From an uncultured Lachnospiraceae bacterium (GTDB lineage: Bacteria; Bacillota; Clostridia; Lachnospirales; Lachnospiraceae), in contig CAMWXB010000006.1 of the NCBI GenBank assembly GCA_947178125.1, forward strand, positions 1-64,000: DNA of 64,000 nucleotides, in the 5' to 3' direction. How positions within the stretch are numbered: the stretch's first letter is position 1; the number at the start of each line of letters is the position of its first letter. This document shows positions 32,147 through 39,827 of this stretch, in pieces. Position numbers and translations under genes: made by a program. The notes beneath the pieces are model-generated. The model searched no databases, was not told the origin of the DNA, and saw only the letters and a program-made list of their open reading frames with translations.

Positions 32147-34591
32147 ATGACGGACATTTATTTTGACAAGTTATATCGATACGACCGGATTGCGGAGCCG
32201 TGTTATATCGGGATTCCTGTGCATGAGGGGGAACTTTGGGATACGGACGGTGTTCGTGTATATCAGGGCGGAAAGCGCCAGCCTCTTCAGGCGAAAGTCA
32301 CTTCCCGGCACAAAGACGGTTCCGTGCGTTTTCTGTTCTTGCGCTTTCTGGCGGATTTACCTGGATGCAAAGGCACGGTGCTGCAGTATGACCTGCATGG
32401 CGGGGAACGGACAGAGCAAAGCGGCGTGGAGATTTGGCCCGACGGCGTCTCACCCGTGTGTGTTAGTGAGGATGAGAAAGGCATCACGGTGTCTACCGCC
32501 TGCGGCGTGGAGAATCAGGCCCTTTCCTTCCGGGTGGAACATAACAGCCGGCATATTTTTGAGCGGCTTTTTGCGGCGGGCCGCGTTTATGACCGGAAGC
32601 AGTTCGCCGGACCGTTCTTAAAGGACGGAGAGGGAAGAACATACAGGATGCAGATCGACAATTGGCGGGTCGTGGAGGAAGGGCCTGTCTGTGCGGTGCT
32701 GAAGGCTTCCGGCAGTAATGTGCTCAAGGAGGGAAAAAGAACTTCCGGAGAGACTGAAAGAGCTTCCGGAATTGATTTCGAAATAAAGCTGACCACATGG
32801 GCCGGCAAGCCGTGGGTGGAGGTTTCTTATCGGATCATCAATACGACGGATAAGCCGCTCCATGTGGCATCACTGGTATTCCATCTGCTGCGGACTGCGG
32901 ATGCGGTTCCTTCAGAGGAACTGGTTTCTATGACGACGGAGGAGAAAACGGACTCTACCGGGTGCGGAGACCATGTGGACGCGGCTGGCTTTGGGGATGG
33001 GCCCATATTCCATGCCAGAGGCACGAGCGAGGCGGAGGAAGCGGCAGAAAAGGCGCCTGTGGAAAGTGTGCGGACCTGCGTCGGCAGTTCCAATTACAAG
33101 ACGGACTTTTATCTGGGAAAAGACGGCGCTGCGGTGAGCCGTGTCGTGGATGCCAAATGGCTGATGTTTGAGGCTAACGAGCATGTACCGGAAGTGCTCT
33201 ACGGAACTTTTTTTGCGGATTGTACGGACGCTGCGGGCGGCGTGTGCGCTACGGTCTTTCAGGCACAGCAGAATTATCCCAAGGCGGTGCAGGCAGACCG
33301 GAACGGTCTTTCGGTGATGCTGGTGCCGGAGAATGTGGAAAAGGTGGTCATGCAGACAGGGATGTCGCGGGAACAGAAATTCCTGCTGCATTTTCATGAT
33401 GCGGCGGAGAGTCTTACGGAAATCGATAACCGCAGTCTGATCTATCAGATGCCTGACAGACCCTGGCTGTCGCCGGATGTGCACAGGGATTCCGGTGTCT
33501 GGCTGGATGTGTTCGCTGATAAGTGGGATATGGAAGTGGAGAAGTGTCTGACAGGCAGGGCGGATGGACACTGTCACGCCTACGGCATGTTGAATTTCGG
33601 TGATTCCTATGATTCGGGCTATACGGCGCAGGGACGCGGCGGCGGCAATCTGGTCTGGTGCAACAATGAGTATGACTTTCCTCATGCCTGTGCCCTGTTG
33701 TATGTTCGCACGGGTATCAGAAGGTTTTTGGATTATAATATTGCGGCCTGCAGTCATTGGATGGATGTGGACGTATGTCATTATCACCCGGATGCGCGTT
33801 ATATCGGCGGACAGTGGGAGCATACGGGCGGACATTGTATCGGCGGCGTCATGGTCTGTTCCCATGAGTGGGTAGAAGGCCTTCTGGACTACTATCATTT
33901 TACCGGAGACGAGAGAGGACTGGAAACCGCGCTGGGTATCGGAGCGCATGTGCTGTCGCTTCTGGACAGTCCGATGTATGCCAGAGTTGGGGAAGCCAAC
34001 GCACGGGAAACCGGATGGGCGCTCCGTACGCTGACGGCGCTCTATGTAGAGACGCGGGATGAAAAATGGCTGCCTAAATGCGCCCGTATTTTACAGGATT
34101 TCAAGATATGGGAGGAACAGTACGGTAACTGGCTTGCGCCCTATACGGACAATACGCTCATCCGCGTGGGATTTATGATATCCGTAGCCATCGGCAGCGT
34201 CATGCGTTATTATCGGGAGTTCCCCGACCCGGCGTTAAAGGAGATGATGCTGCGTGCGGTAGATGACCTGATCGAGAACTGCTATGTGGAAAAATGGGGC
34301 GTTTTCTATTATAAGGAGCTTCCGAGCCTCAACTGGCCCGGTTATAATACGCTGTTATTAGAAGCGCTGGCCATCGCTTATGAGCTGACGGGGGATGTAA
34401 ACTATTTAAGGCCCGGAATCGTTACTTTTAAAAAGACCATAGCGGACCCGGTGCCGGGACGCGTCGGGACCAAAAAGCATGTGCAGGATGCGGTGGTCGT
34501 CGGGAATGCCAGCAGTAAGATTTTTGCCCAGAGCATGATTCCATTGGCCGCCTATTACCGCGTCGCATCGGAATGCGGCCTTATTTCCTGA
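32147..34591 (+). CDS. Exo-rhamnogalacturonan lyase family protein (PcRGLX/YetA-like)
   Basis: This 814-residue protein has an N-terminal YIGIPVHEGELWDTDGVRVY and AKVTSRHKDGSVRFLFLRF, characteristic of the PcRGLX/YetA-like family. The C-terminal half has the (alpha/alpha) toroid features HAYGMLNFGDSYDSGY and HTGGHCIGGVMVCSHEWVEG. It has no signal peptide, so it is cytosolic and likely acts on imported rhamnogalacturonan oligosaccharides by beta-elimination. AGGAG at 32134-32138 favours ATG 32147 over the ATG at 32141. No transporter or other rhamnogalacturonan gene is adjacent, which is unusual. Confidence 0.85.
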   Translation: MTDIYFDKLYRYDRIAEPCYIGIPVHEGELWDTDGVRVYQGGKRQPLQAKVTSRHKDGSVRFLFLRFLADLPGCKGTVLQYDLHGGERTEQSGVEIWPDGVSPVCVSEDEKGITVSTACGVENQALSFRVEHNSRHIFERLFAAGRVYDRKQFAGPFLKDGEGRTYRMQIDNWRVVEEGPVCAVLKASGSNVLKEGKRTSGETERASGIDFEIKLTTWAGKPWVEVSYRIINTTDKPLHVASLVFHLLRTADAVPSEELVSMTTEEKTDSTGCGDHVDAAGFGDGPIFHARGTSEAEEAAEKAPVESVRTCVGSSNYKTDFYLGKDGAAVSRVVDAKWLMFEANEHVPEVLYGTFFADCTDAAGGVCATVFQAQQNYPKAVQADRNGLSVMLVPENVEKVVMQTGMSREQKFLLHFHDAAESLTEIDNRSLIYQMPDRPWLSPDVHRDSGVWLDVFADKWDMEVEKCLTGRADGHCHAYGMLNFGDSYDSGYTAQGRGGGNLVWCNNEYDFPHACALLYVRTGIRRFLDYNIAACSHWMDVDVCHYHPDARYIGGQWEHTGGHCIGGVMVCSHEWVEGLLDYYHFTGDERGLETALGIGAHVLSLLDSPMYARVGEANARETGWALRTLTALYVETRDEKWLPKCARILQDFKIWEEQYGNWLAPYTDNTLIRVGFMISVAIGSVMRYYREFPDPALKEMMLRAVDDLIENCYVEKWGVFYYKELPSLNWPGYNTLLLEALAIAYELTGDVNYLRPGIVTFKKTIADPVPGRVGTKKHVQDAVVVGNASSKIFAQSMIPLAAYYRVASECGLIS

Positions 34592-34722
34592 TACGTTCCA
34601 GGACGAGCAGGCGGTTGCGGCAATACTGTTCGATATGCAGGAAAATTGTAATGGACACAAATCAAAAATATTCTCCGCACTTTGAAGTTGCGCGATTTAA
34701 AAAAATAGCACATACAGAGTGG

Positions 34723-34751
34723 TTGCAGCTTATCGAGGAAAATTTTATACT
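34723..34751 (+). promoter_or_regulatory. Sigma-A promoter of the Xre/GyrI-like regulator
   Basis: TTGCAG (34723-34728), 17-base spacer, TATACT (34746-34751), about 43 bases before ATG 34794. Confidence 0.6.
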
Positions 34752-34793
34752 GATAATGCGGCGCGGCGTAAGAAAATAAAAGGAGAATATTTT

Positions 34794-35462
34794 ATGAGTT
34801 TCGGTAAAAATCTACAGTTTTTAAGACATTTGAAAGGAAATATGACGCAGGAGGATTTGGCTGAAAAAATGAGTATCAGCCGTCAAACTGTATCAAAATG
34901 GGAGCTGGATGCGGCTCAGCCCGAAATGGACAAGGCGATAGAACTTTGCAAACTTTTCAATTGCTCGCTGGATAACCTGTTCCGCGACGATATGGTCGCT
35001 TGTGGTGAAATATATACAAATCTGCGTGTCGAGACCGTTCCCGCTTTCCGCTATATAAAACATGCCGTTATCAGTTCCGAGCCAGAGGGGGACGCTATCG
35101 ACAGAGTATTTTCCATTGCCCGCAGCTGTGGTGTGGATAGCCCCCGTGTCATTGGCTGGGATTTTCCAAATGTCTCACAGGAGCAGATAAATGTTTTTAA
35201 CATGCACGGCTACGAAGCTGCATGGATACTGCCTGATGGGGTTGTCCCTCCTGACATGAAAATACACGAGCAGGCAGCCCACAGGTATGCCGCAATACAC
35301 ATTGAGAGCCCTTTTGGGAATCCTTTTGTGACCATTCCAAACGCCTATAAAACGCTTATGGAGTATATGCGCGTGAACGGTCTGGAACAAACGAAAAAGG
35401 ATGTGATTCCCTGCTTTGAAACCGACGGGGAGAGTATGGATATTTATATTGCCTGTAAGTAG
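34794..35462 (+). CDS. Xre-type HTH regulator with GyrI-like effector domain
   Basis: This 222-residue protein joins an N-terminal Cro/CI helix-turn-helix (MTQEDLAEKMSISRQTVSKW) to a C-terminal domain with RVETVPAFRYIKHAVIS and YEAAWILPDGVVPPD, similar to the GyrI/AraC effector-binding (small-molecule-binding) domain. AAAGGAG precedes ATG 34794. Such fusions are usual in Clostridia and probably sense hydrophobic compounds. The preceding gap (34592-34793) holds the promoter and no convincing gene. Confidence 0.88.
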   Translation: MSFGKNLQFLRHLKGNMTQEDLAEKMSISRQTVSKWELDAAQPEMDKAIELCKLFNCSLDNLFRDDMVACGEIYTNLRVETVPAFRYIKHAVISSEPEGDAIDRVFSIARSCGVDSPRVIGWDFPNVSQEQINVFNMHGYEAAWILPDGVVPPDMKIHEQAAHRYAAIHIESPFGNPFVTIPNAYKTLMEYMRVNGLEQTKKDVIPCFETDGESMDIYIACK

Positions 35463-35481
35463 CGTCTGCAGGAATGTGTTT

Positions 35482-36150
35482 TTAGTCAGATGCCTGCGAA
35501 TATGTCCTTGAAGCAGGATTGACTGTGTTCTGCGGAAATTCACACCATTTTTGCAGAACACAGTTTTCGCATTTGGCCTTTCTGGCCGTACAGACGCTTC
35601 TGCCATGATAGATGAGCTGGAAATTGATCCGGTTCCAATGCTCTTTTGGCAGCGCTTTCATCAATTCTTTTTCCACCTGAACAGGGTTATTCCCGGCGGC
35701 CCAGCCGATTCTCCTGGAAATGCGGAATACATGGGTATCCACAGTTACACCGGGTATCCCGTAGGCATCTGCGAGAAAAAGGGTCGCCGTTTTACGTCCC
35801 ACGCCGGGAAGTTCTACCAGCTTTTCGATTGTCGTTGGGACTTTTTTCTCATATTCGGTCAGGAGTTTTTCACAGCATTTCTTGATGTTTCTGGCTTTCA
35901 CTTTGTATAGGCCGATACTTTTGATCGCGTCCTCTATTTCTTCTACCGGGGCCTGAACGATGGATTCCATATCCGGGAATTTTTTCCACAGGCCGGGCAG
36001 CGCTTCGTCCACCTGCTTGTCGGTGCTCTGTGCGCTCAGCATGATCGCAGTCAGGAGCTGCCAGTCCGCCGTATGGACAAAACCTTCTTTCGTTACGCCG
36101 TATTCTTTATCCAGTGTGTCTAAAATTTTTCTGGTTTTTTCTTTGGTCAT
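35482..36150 (-). CDS. nth: Endonuclease III
   Basis: This 222-residue DNA glycosylase/AP lyase of base excision repair has the helix-hairpin-helix LPGVGRKTA with the catalytic Lys, the catalytic Asp in VDTHVFRISRR, and the C-terminal [4Fe-4S] motif C-x6-C-x2-C-x5-C (CTARKAKCENCVLQKWC). The length is usual for the family. It removes oxidised pyrimidines and cuts at abasic sites. Confidence 0.97.
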   Translation of the reverse strand: MTKEKTRKILDTLDKEYGVTKEGFVHTADWQLLTAIMLSAQSTDKQVDEALPGLWKKFPDMESIVQAPVEEIEDAIKSIGLYKVKARNIKKCCEKLLTEYEKKVPTTIEKLVELPGVGRKTATLFLADAYGIPGVTVDTHVFRISRRIGWAAGNNPVQVEKELMKALPKEHWNRINFQLIYHGRSVCTARKAKCENCVLQKWCEFPQNTVNPASRTYSQASD

Positions 36151-36213
36151 TTCGTTTCCGTTCCTTTTTCAGATTGTGCAGCGCCGGCCGCCGGATTTAT
36201 GTGATACTGGCTG

Positions 36214-37125
36214 TTAAGCCTGTATGTCGAACATAGCCATCAGTTTTTGGAATGTGTCCTGTCCGTCAAGGCAGGTATCCGTCAGGTAGCCTTTTTCGTG
36301 TTCCCATTCGGAAAGACCGCGATAATAGAACATTTTTTTAGTGTCTTCAATGATGAATGGGACAATAGCATAGCGCAGGCATTCTTTGAGGGCAATCAGT
36401 CTGCCGACTCTGCCGTTACCGTCCTGGAACGGATGAATGTGCTCAAACTCATAGTGGAAACGAATAATATCGTTTATTGTGACAATGTCATGAGACTCAT
36501 ATTCGGAAAGTAACGCTTTCATACGAACCGGGACTTCTTTTGGCTTTGCGGTTTCCAGGCCGCCGACCATGTTGGCTCTCTTCTTGTAATCTCCGACGGC
36601 AAACCATGCAAGAGTCGCATCTTTGGTACTCTGTTTCAAAATGCGGTGCAGTTCCTTGATGATGTCTTCAGTGAGCGGCTCTTCCGCCATATCGATGACA
36701 TAGTCGATTGCACGGAAATGGTTGACCGTCTCGATGATATCATCGACCGGAATTCCTTCACAGATATCCACGGTGTTTGTTTCAAAGATCAGCCTCGTCT
36801 GGTCTTCGCTGAGTCTGCTTCCTTCGATGTGGTTGGAATTATAAGTCATACGCACCTGAAGCTCGTGGTAAAGACCGCCCGGCATACGGATGCTTTTCTC
36901 GTCGCGGAGCATCTGGAGCAGTGCATTGTCGGAAATCGTCTGACAGAGTTCATTGGCAGCGCAGTCAAGAAACGTGGCAATTTTAGCAAGCACATGGTCT
37001 GCAATCTTTTCGCCGCGTCCGATTTTGGCAACGGTTCGGGAAGAGATACCAAGCTCTGTGGTGAGGGCTGTTTTTGTCAGATTTTTGTCGTTCAGTTTTT
37101 GTAAGAGTCCTGAATATGAAATCAT
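36214..37125 (-). CDS. Fic family protein with N-terminal HTH, self-inhibiting class
   Basis: This 303-residue protein has an N-terminal HTH-like segment (LTKTALTTELGISSRTVAKI) followed by a Fic domain with the complete motif HPFQDGNGRVGR (231-242). The inhibitory helix motif S-x-x-x-E-G is present N-terminal to it (Ser97, Glu101, Gly102 in SNHIEG), placing it among Fic proteins that block their own ATP site. It probably transfers AMP to target proteins once relieved. ATG 37125 has AAAGGAGG directly upstream, so a 73-codon in-frame extension is rejected. No separate antitoxin is needed or seen. Confidence 0.92.
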   Translation of the reverse strand: MISYSGLLQKLNDKNLTKTALTTELGISSRTVAKIGRGEKIADHVLAKIATFLDCAANELCQTISDNALLQMLRDEKSIRMPGGLYHELQVRMTYNSNHIEGSRLSEDQTRLIFETNTVDICEGIPVDDIIETVNHFRAIDYVIDMAEEPLTEDIIKELHRILKQSTKDATLAWFAVGDYKKRANMVGGLETAKPKEVPVRMKALLSEYESHDIVTINDIIRFHYEFEHIHPFQDGNGRVGRLIALKECLRYAIVPFIIEDTKKMFYYRGLSEWEHEKGYLTDTCLDGQDTFQKLMAMFDIQA

Positions 37126-37294
37126 GGAGATACCTCCTTTACTTATTATATCAGGGATGAACGAAAAGTAAAGGTATAGTCTCATGACTTTGTTCGAGTG
37201 TTTTATCTTTATGAGGCAGAAAATTACGTTAATCTGTGGTACAATATTTTTGTAGTGATTTTCCATTTCCGCGCCCTGAAAACGGAGACCCCCC

Positions 37295-38635
37295 ATGTAC
37301 ATAAAATTAATACAGCCCAAAATGATAAAGCGTCCTATGGACACCGACCTGAAACTTCATATGGCGCCCCCGCTGGGCCTGTTAACAATCGTGAATCTGC
37401 TCAGGGAAGAGCATACGGTTTCCCTGGAAAACGAAAACATACAAAGCATCGATTACACGGATATGCCTGATCTCGTTGGGATATCCGTTACCGTCGATAC
37501 TCTGCCGGGGGCTATGAGAATTGCGGAGAAATTTCGTGACAAAGGCATTCCGGTTGTGGCGGGAGGAATCCATATAACGACCGCGCACGACACCATTCCG
37601 AAGGATGCTTTTGACGTTCTGTGTATCGGGGCGGCGGAAGGGACCTGGCCCGATATTGTAAAAGATTTTGAACGGGGAACTTTAAAAACAGTCTATAAAT
37701 GCCATAAAGATTTTCATGGGAAAGATATTGTAGCTCCGGTATATGATTTTCTGACGAAAGATCAATATTTATACTGTAATGTGATCCATACGAGCAGGGG
37801 ATGTCCGTTTCGATGCGATTTCTGTTATAACAGCGCCGCCGGGAGAATGTATGTGAACCGCGATATGGAAGACGTTTTACAGGATATCAAAGCAGTCCGG
37901 TCAAAGCATATTATGTTCATCGACGACAATTTTGCCGGAAATCCGGCATGGCTCAGGGCGTTTTTAAACAGACTCATACCGTTAAATATCAAGTGGAACG
38001 CGGCGGTTTCTTTAAATGCTTTATGCGATGCCGATTTGCTCGACCTCATGAAACGCAGTGGATGTCAGGGGCTGTTTGTCGGTTTTGAAAGTATACAGGC
38101 GGATTCGATTCATAATGTCCACAAAATACAAAATAATATAGAAGTATATGGGAAAGCGGTCAAAATGGCGCATGACAGGGGGATTATGATTAATGCCAGC
38201 TTTGTTTTTGGGCTGGATGGCGATACGCCGGAAACATTCAGGGCAACGCTCGATTGGATCGTAAAAAACAGGATTGAAACGGTCACATCCCATATCTTAA
38301 CGCCATATCCCGGTACGGAATTGTATAACAGGTTAAAAAAAGAAGACCGGATTATATCGGATGATTTATCCAGATATAATACGGCGCATGTGGTATTTCG
38401 CCCGGCGCAGATGTCAGAACAGGAACTGTATGACGGATATCTGTGGATTTATAAGCAGATATACAGCCTGAAAAATATTTTAAAGAGAATGCCCGAGGAT
38501 AAAAGCCAGCGGACTGCGTATCTTCTGTTCAATCTTTTATACCGCAAATATGGAAGATTTACTGATATGGTATGTAAAATGATTACCTATAAAAATGTCG
38601 GTATCATTGCGGAGAGGCTGTCGCGGTATTTGTGA
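37295..38635 (+). CDS. B12-binding-domain radical SAM protein
   Basis: This 446-residue protein has an N-terminal cobalamin-binding-like Rossmann domain (APPLGLLTIVNLLREEH, GGIHITTAHDTIP), then a radical SAM domain with CPFRCDFC (CxxxCxxC) after HTSRG, then MFIDDNFAG and VGFESIQADS. It is related to BchE-type methylases and cyclases. The substrate is not identifiable; nearby genes give no pathway. The N-terminal domain lacks the DxHxxG signature of base-off B12 binding, so cobalamin binding is uncertain. Confidence 0.88.
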   Translation: MYIKLIQPKMIKRPMDTDLKLHMAPPLGLLTIVNLLREEHTVSLENENIQSIDYTDMPDLVGISVTVDTLPGAMRIAEKFRDKGIPVVAGGIHITTAHDTIPKDAFDVLCIGAAEGTWPDIVKDFERGTLKTVYKCHKDFHGKDIVAPVYDFLTKDQYLYCNVIHTSRGCPFRCDFCYNSAAGRMYVNRDMEDVLQDIKAVRSKHIMFIDDNFAGNPAWLRAFLNRLIPLNIKWNAAVSLNALCDADLLDLMKRSGCQGLFVGFESIQADSIHNVHKIQNNIEVYGKAVKMAHDRGIMINASFVFGLDGDTPETFRATLDWIVKNRIETVTSHILTPYPGTELYNRLKKEDRIISDDLSRYNTAHVVFRPAQMSEQELYDGYLWIYKQIYSLKNILKRMPEDKSQRTAYLLFNLLYRKYGRFTDMVCKMITYKNVGIIAERLSRYL

Positions 38636-38760
38636 TGCAAACTTTAATCCAGTGTGAAAGAAACCGGAGCACAGTCCGTTGCAATAAGTCTTTTCGAAAG
38701 CATAAAACTATGTTAGAATAATAAACAGATTATCATAAAGAAGAGCAGAGGACAAGAACA

Positions 38761-39666
38761 ATGGAAGAAACAATGAAGGATTATGAAAAGGAACTTGAGG
38801 CATCTTTCCGCACGATCAACGAGGGCGACGTGCTGAAGGGCACTGTGATCGGTGTGAATGAGGAAGAGGTGACGTTGGACCTCAAATACTATACACAGGG
38901 CATTATCAAAGCGGCGGATATGAGCGATGACCCAGATTTTTCCCTGATGGCGGATGTGCATGAAGGAGATGTGATCGAAGCATCCGTTGTAAAGATGGAT
39001 GACGGTCAGGGCAATATCCTTTTGTCCAGAAAAGAAGCGAACTCCGTGCTCGCGTGGGATGTGCTTACAGGTTATATGGAAGAAAAGAAAACGGTCAGCG
39101 TAAAAGTGAGCGAGATCGTGAACGCAGGCGTTGTTGCGTATCTGGAAGGCATCAGGGGATTCATACCAGCGTCCCATCTCGATGTTTCCTACGTGGAGAA
39201 TCTCGAAGCGTATAAAGGAAAAACACTGGATGTAAGAGTGATAACGGTTGACCGGGAAAAGGACAGGCTGGTGCTTTCGGCACGGGAAATTTTACGGGAA
39301 AAGGCAAAAGAGGAACACGACCATAAGGTGGCAATGATCGTACCGGGAACGATTCTGGAAGGTACGGTGGAATCGTTACAGCCTTACGGCGCCTTTGTCG
39401 ATTTAAAAGACGGGCTGAGCGGTCTTGTGCATATTTCGCAGATCAGCCAGCGGCGGATCAAGAAACCTTCGGAGGTCCTGAAAGTTGGCGATAAGGTCAA
39501 AGTCAAAGTATTGAATACCAATGACGGCAAGATTTCGCTGAGTATGAAAGCGGTGGAAGACCAGCAGACAGAAGAGATGGAGCATATCGATACGGCGCAG
39601 TACGGTTCCGGCGAGAGTGTGGGGACCAGCCTGGGCGATCTGTTCGCGAAGCTGAATATCAAATAA
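38761..39666 (+). CDS. S1 RNA-binding domain protein (RpsA-like)
   Basis: This 301-residue protein has three S1 domains: the first starts GDVLKGTVIGVNEEEVTLDL, the second (about 100-175) includes IRGFIPASHLD, and the third is the canonical VPGTILEGTVESLQPYGAFV followed by GLSGLVHISQIS. Short S1 proteins like this replace the six-domain ribosomal protein S1 in many Firmicutes and may act in translation or RNA turnover. An intrinsic terminator follows. Confidence 0.92.
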   Translation: MEETMKDYEKELEASFRTINEGDVLKGTVIGVNEEEVTLDLKYYTQGIIKAADMSDDPDFSLMADVHEGDVIEASVVKMDDGQGNILLSRKEANSVLAWDVLTGYMEEKKTVSVKVSEIVNAGVVAYLEGIRGFIPASHLDVSYVENLEAYKGKTLDVRVITVDREKDRLVLSAREILREKAKEEHDHKVAMIVPGTILEGTVESLQPYGAFVDLKDGLSGLVHISQISQRRIKKPSEVLKVGDKVKVKVLNTNDGKISLSMKAVEDQQTEEMEHIDTAQYGSGESVGTSLGDLFAKLNIK

Positions 39667-39680
39667 TTCGAAATGAGCGG

Positions 39681-39720
39681 AAAGGCTTATCTGTCGTAGA
39701 GAACGGCAGATAGGCCTTTT
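39681..39720 (+). terminator. Intrinsic terminator of the S1 gene
   Basis: AAAGGCTTATCTGTCG pairs with CGGCAGATAGGCCTTTT around a short loop, ending in a T-run. Confidence 0.8.
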
Positions 39721-39732
39721 GTGATGTTATGC

Positions 39733-39761
39733 TTGTGAGGTTGTTCACTTCATGATAGAAT
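39733..39761 (+). promoter_or_regulatory. Promoter of the GH95 gene (twin of 48152-48180)
   Basis: TTGTGA (39733-39738), 17-base spacer ending CTTCATGA, TAGAAT (39756-39761), followed by GGAC. The same -35, spacer end, -10 and downstream bases occur upstream of the LD-carboxypeptidase gene. Confidence 0.55.
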
Positions 39762-39827
39762 GGACGTCATAACAGGGAGCTGGGGTTTTTGAGGACAGCT
39801 TACGAAAAGAAAGCGGAGGAACAGGAT

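Noticed and set aside
32912-33949. 345-codon antisense frame in the lyase-like gene
   Set aside because: Shadow of a clear sense gene; no recognisable protein features.
36214-37344. Longer Fic protein starting at 37344
   Set aside because: The 73-codon extension has no domain features and AAAGGAGG lies directly before ATG 37125.
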